From NCBI GenBank assembly GCA_963726295.1, contig CAVSBW010000012.1, positions 434,001-498,000 on the forward strand: 64,000 nucleotides of DNA, given 5' to 3'. A model generated the notes under the pieces. That model made no database searches. It saw nothing but the letters and a program-made list of their open reading frames with translations, and was not told the origin of the DNA. The position numbers and the translations under genes were made by a program. The stretch is from DASSQJ01 sp963726295 (GTDB taxonomy: Bacteria > Actinomycetota > Actinomycetes > Actinomycetales > Dermatophilaceae). Each line of letters begins with the position of its first letter. Position 1 is the stretch's first letter. Of this stretch, positions 18,448-26,142 are shown one piece after another.

Positions 18448-19287
18448 ATGACCTTCTCGATCGCGGCCCGCGACGGCGACGCCTGGGGCGTGGCCGTGGC
18501 CAGCAGGTTCCTGGCCGTGGGCTCGGTGGTCCCCGGGGTCCGACCCGGTGTCGGCGCCGTGGCCACGCAGGCCATGGCGCGAGTCGGCTACCTCGAGGAG
18601 GTGCTCTCCGGGCTGGCCCGCGGGGCGACCGCCCGAGCCGCGCTGGAGGCGGCCGTGGTCGGCGACGACGGCCGCGATCACCGGCAGGTGGGCGTGGTCG
18701 GCGCGGACGGCGCGGCCACCCACACCGGGTCGCGATGCCTCGACTGGGCGGGAGGTGTGGCCGGTGGTGACGACCACAGCGCCTACGCCGTGCAGGGCAA
18801 CATCCTCACCGGCCCCGGGGTCGTCGAGGCGATGCAGCGGGCGTGGCAGGACGGCGTGGGGACCCGCCTCGACGCCCGGCTGGTCGCCGTGCTGCTCGCC
18901 GGCGACGAGGCCGGCGGCGACTCCCGCGGCCGGCAGAGTGCCGCCCTCCTCGTGCGGCAGCCCGGGGCGGGCTACGACGCGAGCGGGGTGCTCGCCGACC
19001 TGCGCGTTGACGACCACCCACAGGCTCCGCGTGAGCTCGCCCGGCTGCTGTCGTTGTCCACGCTGTACTTCGGCACCCCCGAGGACGTCCGTCCGCTCCG
19101 AGGGGAGCTGCGCGAGGAGGTGGCCGAGCGGCTCGGCGCGCTGGGTCACGACGGTCCCGACACTGCGGCTGCGCTGGAGGCGTGGATGGGTGAGGCCAAC
19201 CTCGAGAACCGGCGCACCGGCGACGGCATCGACGCGCGGGTCCTGGAGGTCCTCCGCGGCACTGACCCAACTCTTACCCAGCCCTGA
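18448..19287 (+). CDS. DUF1028 family protein (Ntn-hydrolase-like)
   Basis: 279 aa. The start MTFSIAARDGDAWGVAVASRFLAVGSVVPG and GVGAVATQAMARVGYLEEVLSGL, then YAVQGNILTGPGVVEAM, are characteristic of DUF1028. These proteins resemble Ntn hydrolases and are sometimes found fused to peptidoglycan-binding or other domains; the reaction is not established. A C-terminal extension ending in a predicted helix follows. ATG 18448 lies six bases after TAGGGT, so it is probably leaderless with its own promoter despite being 15 bases behind the reductase gene. Confidence 0.85.
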   Translation: MTFSIAARDGDAWGVAVASRFLAVGSVVPGVRPGVGAVATQAMARVGYLEEVLSGLARGATARAALEAAVVGDDGRDHRQVGVVGADGAATHTGSRCLDWAGGVAGGDDHSAYAVQGNILTGPGVVEAMQRAWQDGVGTRLDARLVAVLLAGDEAGGDSRGRQSAALLVRQPGAGYDASGVLADLRVDDHPQAPRELARLLSLSTLYFGTPEDVRPLRGELREEVAERLGALGHDGPDTAAALEAWMGEANLENRRTGDGIDARVLEVLRGTDPTLTQP

Positions 19288-19437
19288 CCGCCGGATGGCC
19301 CGGCCGTTACCCGCTGGCGCCTACCGTGGATGCAGGTGGCCCTGACGGCTCCGACGGCACGCCGGCGCCGCACATCTTCCCTGAGATGGCCGGCGCATCC
19401 TCCTCGTGCCGAGGGCCGCGTGGGCGGCCGGGGGAAA

Positions 19438-19467
19438 GGCCCCGGTCCCGGACGGAGGCCCGGGGCC
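19438..19467. terminator. Hairpin downstream of yciO and the DUF1028 gene
   Basis: GGCCCCGG, 14-base loop, CCGGGGCC, between the two convergent genes. The remaining intergenic bases hold a TACCGT at about 19322-19327 but no credible ORF behind it. Confidence 0.35.
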
Positions 19468-19512
19468 GGGGCACTCCGGTCTCCAGGCCCGTCGCCGGCG
19501 GTCGGCAGGTTC

Positions 19513-20133
19513 CTACCGGATCGGCCAGGCGCCTGCTCCGTGGCGGGTGACCTCACCCGCCGGGTCGCTCGTGAAGTCGACCACCGTCGTCGGCTCGTCG
19601 CCGCACTCCCCCGAGTCGACCACCACGTCGACGACGTGGTCGAGGGCCTCCTTCACCTGCCAGCCGTCGGTCATCGGGTCGGTCTCACCGGGCATGATCA
19701 GCGTCGAGGAGAGCAGCGGCTCGCCCAGCTCGGCGAGCAGGGCACGCACCACGGCGTGCTCGGGGATCCGCACCCCGACGGTGCGCTTCTTCGGGTGCAG
19801 CAGCCGCCGTGGCACCTCGTGGGTCGCCGGCAGGATGAACGTGTACGGCCCGGGGGTGGCGGACTTGACCGCGCGGAAGACGTGGTTGTCGACGTGGACG
19901 AGCTGCCCGAGCTGGGCGAAGTCGCGGCAGACCAGCGTGTAGTGGTGCTTGTCGTCGAGCCGCCGGATGTCGCGGATGCGCTCCTTGGCCCCCTGGTTGC
20001 CCATCATCGCGCCGAGCGCGTAGCCGGAGTCGGTGGGGTAGGCGACGAGGCCGCCCTCGCGCAGCACCTCCACCGTCTGCAGCACGGACCTGGGCTGCGG
20101 ATCCACCGGGTGGACGTCCAGGTAGCGCGCCAT
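19513..20133 (-). CDS. yciO: YciO family (Sua5/YrdC fold) protein
   Basis: 206 aa. The sequence follows E. coli YciO closely along its length: VEVLREGGLVAYPTDSGYALG, IRDIRRLDDKHHYTLVCRDFAQL, GPYTFILPATHEVPRRLLHPKKRTVGVRIPEH and LGEPLLSSTLIMPG. The fold is that of threonylcarbamoyl-AMP synthase (TsaC/Sua5), but YciO is a separate branch; whether it makes the tRNA t6A precursor is debated. ATG 20133 lies six bases after TAGGGT, a leaderless promoter. The TAG of that hexamer is also the stop codon of the upstream HAD gene. GTG 20136 and 20139 are possible starts but would place the promoter too close. Confidence 0.88.
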   Translation of the reverse strand: MARYLDVHPVDPQPRSVLQTVEVLREGGLVAYPTDSGYALGAMMGNQGAKERIRDIRRLDDKHHYTLVCRDFAQLGQLVHVDNHVFRAVKSATPGPYTFILPATHEVPRRLLHPKKRTVGVRIPEHAVVRALLAELGEPLLSSTLIMPGETDPMTDGWQVKEALDHVVDVVVDSGECGDEPTTVVDFTSDPAGEVTRHGAGAWPIR

Positions 20134-20142
20134 CACCACACC

Positions 20143-20778
20143 CTAGGCGGGGAGCCCACGTTCGGCGAGGTCGGCGCGCATCGTGGCGGCGTCGACGAAC
20201 CGTACGGCGTCCCACCCCGCGGCCTGGGCGCCCGTCAGGTTCTCCTCGGTGTCGTCGACGAGCACCGTGCGCGACGGGTCGAGCGCGAACCCCTCGGCGT
20301 GCAGGCGGTAGGCCTCCGCCTCGGGCTTGAGCACCCCCACCTCCCCGGACACGGTGGCCCCCCGGGCGAGGCCGAGGTACGGGTGCATCCGGCAGGCCTC
20401 GGCGAAGGTGTCGGCGGCGAAGTTCGTGAGGAGGGTGACGTCGATCCCGCCCTCCACGAGGCCGCGCAGCACCTCGACCGATCCGGGGACGGCGTGCGGC
20501 ACCATCTCGGGCCACACCCGCCGGTACGCCCGGATGAGGGCCTCGTGCTGCGGGTAGCGCGCGACGAGCAGGTCCTCCCCCTCACGCCACGGGCGGCCAC
20601 GGTCCTGCTCACGGATCCACTCCGGCCCGCACACCTCGGACAGGAACCAGGCGCGCTCCCGGGCATCGGGCAGGAGGCGCAGGTAGGGCAGCTCGGGGTC
20701 CCAGTGGATGAGGGTGCGGCCCACGTCGAACACGACGTGGACGATGGCCCCGGCGCCTCCCGGGGCCCGGGCGGTCAC
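20143..20778 (-). CDS. HAD-superfamily hydrolase (phosphatase)
   Basis: About 211 aa. Motif I appears as VVFDVGRTLIHWD; the usual DxD is D-V-G, so the second Asp is replaced by Gly. Motif II is TLLTNFAAD, and later VGVLKPEAEAYRLHAEG (Lys) and VLVDDTEENLTGAQAAGW (motif IV) are standard for the subfamily that includes epoxide-hydrolase-like and YihX/haloacid phosphatases. The missing second Asp, normally the acid/base, suggests altered or weak phosphatase activity. GTG 20778 overlaps the stop of the upstream membrane-protein gene, so translation is coupled. Confidence 0.8.
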   Translation of the reverse strand: MTARAPGGAGAIVHVVFDVGRTLIHWDPELPYLRLLPDARERAWFLSEVCGPEWIREQDRGRPWREGEDLLVARYPQHEALIRAYRRVWPEMVPHAVPGSVEVLRGLVEGGIDVTLLTNFAADTFAEACRMHPYLGLARGATVSGEVGVLKPEAEAYRLHAEGFALDPSRTVLVDDTEENLTGAQAAGWDAVRFVDAATMRADLAERGLPA

Positions 20779-21647
20779 GGCGCCGGCGGCGGACGCAACC
20801 CGCGCGACCACAGCTCCACCGTCTGGATCACCCAGAAGGCCCCGAAGAGGACGAGCAGGACGACCTCCACGGCCAGGACGACCCACGACCCGCCGGTGAC
20901 GAGGGCGACGAGCACCGTGCCGGCCAGCGCGGCGAGCATCCCCCAGGCGATGCCCTGGTACACCGGGACGAACCTCGACTCCACGGCGGGCATCGTGCCG
21001 TCGGCCACCGTCATCCTGACGTGGCGGGCGTTCACCCACACGACGGCGATGAGCGCGAGGAACATCGGGATGGCCGCGAACGAGTGGGCGTGCGCGAGGA
21101 AGGACTCGCGCGCGGCGTAGAACCAGATCGCGCCGCCCACGAGGAGCGTGCCGGTGACCGCGATCCCCCGCTTCTCCCACGCTCCGAGGCCGTCCCGGCC
21201 CGCCTCCTCGCGGGCGATGACGGCGACGACGCCGGCGACCACGAGTCCGGCGACGAACAGGGCCTGCATGTTGTTGGCGACCGCTGCGGCGGTGTCACCG
21301 AAGACCAGGTCGACCGAGCGGCACGTCCCCGGGTCGGGCGTCGGGACGAAGGCCACCCCGGGAGCGAGCATCCCGGCCAGGTTCAACAGCACGTCCTCGA
21401 GCTCCGTGCTGCCCTTGAGTGCGATGAGGCAGATGCCCATGGTCACCAGCACACCGACGAAGACCGCGCGGACCGGCGTGTAGTAGTACGCGCTGATCGA
21501 GCCCTGGACGCACGTGGGGTCGGTGGCGACCACCTCGAGGATGACCGAGGCGAAGAGCAGGACGACGAGGGACGCAAGGGCGATCCGCAGGTAGCGGTAG
21601 GTCTTGACCGCGCCCAGGGCGGGGTCCGGTTCGCGTGTCGCCGTCAT
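20775..21647 (-). CDS. Multi-pass membrane protein, function unknown
   Basis: 290 aa with about seven hydrophobic segments, for example IALASLVVLLFASVILEVV, VFVGVLVTMGICLIALKG, ALFVAGLVVAGVVAVIA and VLAVEVVLLVLFGAFWVIQTV. An extracytoplasmic loop has SISAYYYTPVRAVFVG and a second loop a Cys (PDPGTCRSVD). I do not recognise the family with confidence; the pattern resembles DUF998-like or uncharacterised actinobacterial membrane proteins. ATG 21647 has GGAG six bases upstream. The downstream HAD gene overlaps its stop. Confidence 0.75.
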   Translation of the reverse strand: MTATREPDPALGAVKTYRYLRIALASLVVLLFASVILEVVATDPTCVQGSISAYYYTPVRAVFVGVLVTMGICLIALKGSTELEDVLLNLAGMLAPGVAFVPTPDPGTCRSVDLVFGDTAAAVANNMQALFVAGLVVAGVVAVIAREEAGRDGLGAWEKRGIAVTGTLLVGGAIWFYAARESFLAHAHSFAAIPMFLALIAVVWVNARHVRMTVADGTMPAVESRFVPVYQGIAWGMLAALAGTVLVALVTGGSWVVLAVEVVLLVLFGAFWVIQTVELWSRGLRPPPAP

Positions 21648-21703
21648 GACGAGCTCCTTCCGCAGAGGAGGAGGCGCGAGGCCGTCGTCCGATACCGCCG
21701 GGG

Positions 21704-22126
21704 TCAGCCCAGCTCGAGCGTGATGGGCACGTTGCCCTTCAGCGCCTGCGACACGGGGCAGCCCTCCCTGGCGGCCTCGGCCTTGGCGCGCAGGCCGTCC
21801 TCGTCCAGCCCGGGCACGTCCGCGGTGAGGCGCAGCACCATCCCGGTGATGCCGGTGCCGGGCACGAACGTCGCGGTGGCGGTGACGTCGAGGGAGGCCG
21901 GCGGCGTTCCGTCCTTGGCCAGCTCGTTCGAGAGCGCCATGGAGTAGCAGCTGGCGTGGGCGGCCGCGATGAGCTCCTCGGGGCTCGTGGTGCCGCCGTG
22001 CTCCTCGGACCGGGCCTTCCACGTGACGGCGAGCGGACCGGCGGCGCCGGAGTCCAGGCTCGTGGTGCCGCTTCCGGAGAAGAGGTCACCCTCCCAGTGC
22101 GTGGATGCGGTCGAGTCGAGAGCCAT
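21704..22126 (-). CDS. osmC: OsmC-type peroxiredoxin
   Basis: 140 aa, the usual OsmC length. TTSPEELIAAAHASCYSMALS carries the first redox Cys and AAREGCPVSQAL the second; HWEGDLFSGSGTTSLDSG is the family start. OsmC reduces organic hydroperoxides with thiol or lipoyl donors and is often osmotically or stress induced. ATG 22126 follows a strong AGGAGG eight bases upstream. It is separate from the second OsmC-like gene just upstream, which differs in sequence, so the two are not a recent duplication. Confidence 0.93.
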   Translation of the reverse strand: MALDSTASTHWEGDLFSGSGTTSLDSGAAGPLAVTWKARSEEHGGTTSPEELIAAAHASCYSMALSNELAKDGTPPASLDVTATATFVPGTGITGMVLRLTADVPGLDEDGLRAKAEAAREGCPVSQALKGNVPITLELG

Positions 22127-22220
22127 GGTGGGATCCTCCTGGGTGGCCGGTCGGGTCGTCCTCACCGTAGCCACTCCCGCGGTCGCTCGGGGGCTCGGTG
22201 TCGGTCCTGAGGCCGCTGGC

Positions 22221-22673
22221 TCAGGCATTCTCGAGCCTGACCTCCACCGGCGTGCCGCGGGTGACGGTCTGGGTCACGGTGCACAGGCGGTCGTGGCTGC
22301 GGGCCATCGCGCTGGGAAGTCGTTCACGGGCCTTGTCACCGTCCGGTCCCTCGGGGAAGCGGGCCCGGAGGGTGACGAGGATGTCCTCGAGGTAGTTGCC
22401 GCCGTCGTCCTTGGTCTTCACTCCCTGGGCGACGAGCTCGTACACCTCGGGCTCGGCCAGCCGGCTGGTCATCCAGTCGACGTCGGAGCCGCCGCAGGCG
22501 GCCATCGCGGTGAGGAAGAGCTCCACCGGGGTGAAGTCCTCGGTATCACCTCCGCCACCGCACCGGATGACGCCGCCGCGACTGTTCCGGACCTCGTAGA
22601 GGCCCTTCTCGATGCGGGTCAGCGACACGCTCCGGTGCCCGGTACCGGTTCCGCCGATGTGCTCCTGGGCCAT
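22221..22673 (-). CDS. OsmC family protein (YhfA-like branch)
   Basis: About 150 aa. EDFTPVELFLTAMAACGGSDVDWM keeps the first conserved Cys, and RSHDRLCTVTQTVTRGTPVEVRL the second. The N-terminal half binds as a beta sheet (VSLTRIEKGLYEVRNSRGGVIRCGGGG). Such proteins may detoxify peroxides or bind thiols. The start ATG 22673 has GGGGA five bases upstream; ATG 22685 is an in-frame alternative that adds four residues. It is oriented away from the histidine phosphatase gene, leaving a ~100-base divergent promoter region. Confidence 0.85.
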   Translation of the reverse strand: MAQEHIGGTGTGHRSVSLTRIEKGLYEVRNSRGGVIRCGGGGDTEDFTPVELFLTAMAACGGSDVDWMTSRLAEPEVYELVAQGVKTKDDGGNYLEDILVTLRARFPEGPDGDKARERLPSAMARSHDRLCTVTQTVTRGTPVEVRLENA

Positions 22674-22776
22674 CGTTCTCCCCATCTCTCGTCGACCGCT
22701 CGCACGGCGTCGATGCCGAGCCAGGTCGGGGTGACGTGGGTCGGCACACGCCCATCGTCCCAGACGACCTGACAGC

Positions 22777-23391
22777 ATGAGCAGCGTGTCCCGCTCCCCC
22801 ACCGGACGACTAGTCCTCGTGCGCCACGGCGAGACCGAGTGGTCGAGCGCCGGGCGCCACACCGGGCGCACCGACGTGCCTCTCACGGAGCGCGGTGAGG
22901 CGCAGGCCCGTTCCCTGGCGCCGGCCCTGGCGGCCCTCGACGTCGTCCTGGCACTGTCGTCCCCAATGCGACGGGCGCGCCGCACCGCGGAGCTCGCGGG
23001 GCTCGACCCCACGCTCGACGACGACCTCGTGGAGTGGGACTACGGCGGCTACGAGGGCATCACCACCCCGCAGGTCCGGGAGTCGCGTGGCGACCCGGGG
23101 TGGACGGTGTTCGACGACGGCGTGGTCCCGGGTCGGACACCGGGTGAGACGGTCGAGGAGGTCGCCGCGCGCGCCTCGAGGGTCCTGCGGCGCATCGAGG
23201 AGCCGCTCACCCGCGGCGACGTCGTGCTCGTCGCCCACGGTCACCTGCTACGCATCCTCGCGGCGACCCGGCTGCGGCAGGAGCCCCGCTTCGGGGCGCA
23301 CCTCCTGTTGCACCCGGCCACCCTGTCCGTGCTCACCGAGGAGCACGGGGTCCCCGCGGTCGACGCGTGGAACACCCCGCCGACGCCCTGA
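22777..23391 (+). CDS. Histidine phosphatase family protein (phosphoglycerate mutase-like)
   Basis: 204 aa. The catalytic motif LVLVRHGETEWSSAGRHTGRTDVPLTERG is at residues 12-40, and VVLVAHGHLLRILAA near residue 150 supplies the second His. ALSSPMRRARRTAELAGL and LVEWDYGGYEGITTPQVRESR are typical for small phosphatases related to alpha-ribazole phosphatase and SixA/GpmB proteins. The substrate cannot be predicted. It ends five bases before the stop of the convergent ligase gene. Confidence 0.88.
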   Translation: MSSVSRSPTGRLVLVRHGETEWSSAGRHTGRTDVPLTERGEAQARSLAPALAALDVVLALSSPMRRARRTAELAGLDPTLDDDLVEWDYGGYEGITTPQVRESRGDPGWTVFDDGVVPGRTPGETVEEVAARASRVLRRIEEPLTRGDVVLVAHGHLLRILAATRLRQEPRFGAHLLLHPATLSVLTEEHGVPAVDAWNTPPTP

Positions 23392-23396
23392 CCGGG

Positions 23397-24878
23397 CTAC
23401 GGCAGCGGCCAGGTGTGCACCGGCTCGTTGCCGTCCATGTGCTCGGTGTAGAGCGCCAGCATCCGCCGGAGCGCCTCGCGGCGCTCCAGGCCGTCCTCCT
23501 CGAACCGGGCCACGGCGCGGGTCTGCCACTCGGCGCCGTTGATGCCGGTCCTCGCGCGAGCCTCGATGACGCCGAGGTAGCGCTCGCGGACGGCGTCGGA
23601 GACCCCCCAGCTGCGCAGCCCCTCGTGGGCCATCGGCAGCAGGTGGCGCAGCACGAGCTCGTCCGCTGACACCTCGCCGAACCCGGGCCAGTACAGCCGG
23701 GCCTCGATGCCGTCGCGGGCGGCCCGGCGGAAGTTCTCCTCGCAGGCGGCGAAGCTCATCTTCGTCCACACGGGGCGGTCCTCGTGCGCGAGCACGCGGA
23801 TGGTGCCGTAGTAGAAGGCAGCGTTGGCCAGCACGTCGACGATCGTCGGACCGGCCGGGAGCACGCGGTTCTCGACCCGCAGATGCGGTGTGCCCCCGAC
23901 GGTGTCGTAGATCGGCCGGTTCCAGCGGTAGACGGTGCCGTTGTGCAGGCGCAGCTCGGCGAGGTCGGGAGCCACCCCGGACTCCAGCTTGGCCATCGGG
24001 TCCTCGTCGGTGACCTCGGCGAGCAGGGTCGGGAAGTACCTGACGTTCTCCTCGAACAGGTCGAAGATCGAGGTGATCCACCGCTCGCCGAAGAAGACCC
24101 GGGGCCGTACGCCCTGGTTCTTCAGCTCGACCGGACGGGTGTCGGTCGCCTGCTTGAACAGGTCGATCCTGGTCTCTGCGTGCAGCCGGCGGCCGAAGAA
24201 GAAGGGGCTGTTGGCCGCCAGGGCCACCTGCGGCGCCGAGAGCGCCTGAGCCGCGTTCCAGTGGTCGGCGAACGAGGCGGGTGCCACCTGCAGGTGCAGC
24301 TGCACCGACGTGCAGGCGGACTCCGGCGCGATCGAGTCGCAGTACGTGGCCACGCGCTCGCCGGTGGGTCCCTCCATGTCGAGGTAGATGTCCTCGCCGC
24401 GGGCCACGAAGATCGAGTCGTTGAGGGCCGTGTAGCGGTTGTTGCGGCTGATCCACTCGCCCTCGTAGTGCTCGGGCATGATCGTCGGGAGGATGCCGAT
24501 GGCGACGATCTTCGAGCCCACCTCGCGGGCGGCGCGGTCGGCGGCGTTGAGGCTCTCGCGCAGCTCGTGCTCGAGCTCGAGGGCGCTGTCACCGGGGAGG
24601 GGGCGGGGCGGCACGTTGAGCTCGATGTTGTACTGCGCCAGCTCGGTCTGGTAGCCGGGGTCGGCGATCGCCTCGAGGACCTTGGCGTTGTGGAAGTGCG
24701 GCTGCTGGTCGGCGTCGACGAGGTTGAGCTCGATCTCGAGGCCGGTCATGGGGCGGTCGAACTCGAAGCTGCTCGTGTTGAGCATGCGCTCGAAGACGTC
24801 GAGGTCCTGGCGCACCTTCTCGCGGTAGCGCTGGCGCTCCTCGCGGGTGTAGCTCTGTGAGTTGACCTCCGTGCCCAT
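23397..24878 (-). CDS. Glutamate-cysteine ligase family 2 (GCS2) protein
   Basis: 493 aa. GLEIELNLVDADQQPHFHNAKVLEAI (about residue 45), QYNIELNVPPRPL, EGEWISRNNRYTALNDSIF and CTSVQLHLQVAP follow the GCS2 fold, an ATP-dependent ligase joining an amino group to glutamate's side-chain carboxylate. Actinobacteria use such enzymes in ergothioneine synthesis (EgtA) or as carboxylate-amine ligases. No egtB-D genes are adjacent, so the product is undefined. The protein is longer than YbdK (about 370 aa) because of a helical C-terminal part. It starts opposite sbcD across a ~90-base divergent gap. Confidence 0.85.
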   Translation of the reverse strand: MGTEVNSQSYTREERQRYREKVRQDLDVFERMLNTSSFEFDRPMTGLEIELNLVDADQQPHFHNAKVLEAIADPGYQTELAQYNIELNVPPRPLPGDSALELEHELRESLNAADRAAREVGSKIVAIGILPTIMPEHYEGEWISRNNRYTALNDSIFVARGEDIYLDMEGPTGERVATYCDSIAPESACTSVQLHLQVAPASFADHWNAAQALSAPQVALAANSPFFFGRRLHAETRIDLFKQATDTRPVELKNQGVRPRVFFGERWITSIFDLFEENVRYFPTLLAEVTDEDPMAKLESGVAPDLAELRLHNGTVYRWNRPIYDTVGGTPHLRVENRVLPAGPTIVDVLANAAFYYGTIRVLAHEDRPVWTKMSFAACEENFRRAARDGIEARLYWPGFGEVSADELVLRHLLPMAHEGLRSWGVSDAVRERYLGVIEARARTGINGAEWQTRAVARFEEDGLERREALRRMLALYTEHMDGNEPVHTWPLP

Positions 24879-24969
24879 GGTTCACCCAACCACGTGCCGA
24901 CCTGCGATGTAACCTCTCGCTGCGTTTCGGTCCCGGGATCTGTCGCACCCCTCTCCTAGCGTGGACGGC

Positions 24970-26142
24970 ATGCGGTTGATGCACACCTCCGACTGGCACC
25001 TGGGGCGCTCGTTCCACCAGGTCGGCCTGCTCGGTGCCCAGGCCGCCTACCTCGACCACCTCGTCGAGATCGTGCGCGACGAGGCGGTCGACGCCGTGCT
25101 GGTCAGCGGGGACGTCTACGACCGCGCCCTCCCCTCCCCCGACACCGTCGAGCTGCTGTCACAGACCCTCGAGCGGCTGGTCGACACCGGGGCCCAGGTC
25201 GTCCTCTCCAGTGGCAACCACGACAGCGCCATCCGGCTGGGCTTCGCGTCCGGGCTCCTCGAGCGGGCCGGGGTGCACGTGCGCACCTCCGTCGCCGACA
25301 TCGGGCGCCCGGTGGTCCTCGGCGACGTCGCGGTCCACGCGCTGCCATACCTCGAGCCCGCCGTCGTCGCGGAGCCGCTGGGGGCCACCGCCCGAACCCA
25401 CACGGCGGTGCTCCGGGCCGCCATGGAGCGGGTGCGAGCCGCCGACCGCCTCGGGCGCACCGTCGTCATGGCGCATGCCTTCGTGGCCGGCGGTGCCACG
25501 AGCGACTCCGAGCGCGACATCGCCGTGGGCGGGGTGGCGGTCGTGCCCGCCGACGTCTTCGCCGGGGTCGACTACACGGCGCTGGGCCACCTGCACGGCC
25601 GGCAGGAGGTCGCCGACGGCATCCGCTACAGCGGCTCCCCCGTGGCGATGTCGTTCAGCGAGCACGGGCACACCAAGGGCGCCCTGCTCGTCGACCTGTC
25701 CGGTGCGGTGCCGGTGGTCGAGGAGGTCGACGGCCCGGTTGGGCGGCGGCTCGCCGTGCTGCGCGGCTCCCTGGACGAGCTCCTGGTCGACCCCCGGCAC
25801 ACGGCGGCCGAGTCCGCGTGGTGCCAGGTCACGCTGACCGACCCGGTCCGGCCGCTGGGTGCGATGGAGCAGGTGCAACGGCGCTTCCCGCACACGCTCG
25901 AGCTGCGCTTCGACCCCGAGGGGACGCAGGTACCGCTGCGCCCGTACAGCACCCGGCTCGAGGCCCGCGCCGAGGTCGACGTGTGCTGTGACTTCCTCGG
26001 CCACGTGCGCGGGGGCCGCCCGGCCACCGACGACGAGCGAGAGCTGCTCGTCGAGGCGGTCGGCGCCGCCCGCGTGGCCCGCGGCCTCGCCGACGACGAG
26101 GGCGTCGCGGCCGGCACCACACCGGGGGCGGGGGCCGCGTGA
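24970..26142 (+). CDS. sbcD: Exonuclease subunit SbcD (Mre11 homologue)
   Basis: 390 aa. The metallophosphoesterase motifs are all present: MHTSDWHLG, VSGDVYDRALPS, VVLSSGNHDSAIRLG, MAHAFV and GHLHGRQ, then YSGSPVAMSFSE. SbcD is the nuclease of the SbcCD complex that cuts hairpins and processes DNA ends. ATG 24970 is preferred because TAGCGT lies seven bases upstream, the leaderless pattern. GTG 24961 would lie inside that hexamer. The stop overlaps the sbcC start (GTGA). Confidence 0.95.
   Translation: MRLMHTSDWHLGRSFHQVGLLGAQAAYLDHLVEIVRDEAVDAVLVSGDVYDRALPSPDTVELLSQTLERLVDTGAQVVLSSGNHDSAIRLGFASGLLERAGVHVRTSVADIGRPVVLGDVAVHALPYLEPAVVAEPLGATARTHTAVLRAAMERVRAADRLGRTVVMAHAFVAGGATSDSERDIAVGGVAVVPADVFAGVDYTALGHLHGRQEVADGIRYSGSPVAMSFSEHGHTKGALLVDLSGAVPVVEEVDGPVGRRLAVLRGSLDELLVDPRHTAAESAWCQVTLTDPVRPLGAMEQVQRRFPHTLELRFDPEGTQVPLRPYSTRLEARAEVDVCCDFLGHVRGGRPATDDERELLVEAVGAARVARGLADDEGVAAGTTPGAGAA

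Noticed and set aside
19330..21120. A 596-codon + strand frame starting near a TACCGT hexamer at 19322
   Set aside because: The hexamer looks like a leaderless promoter but the frame overlaps yciO and the HAD gene and has no protein-like pattern.
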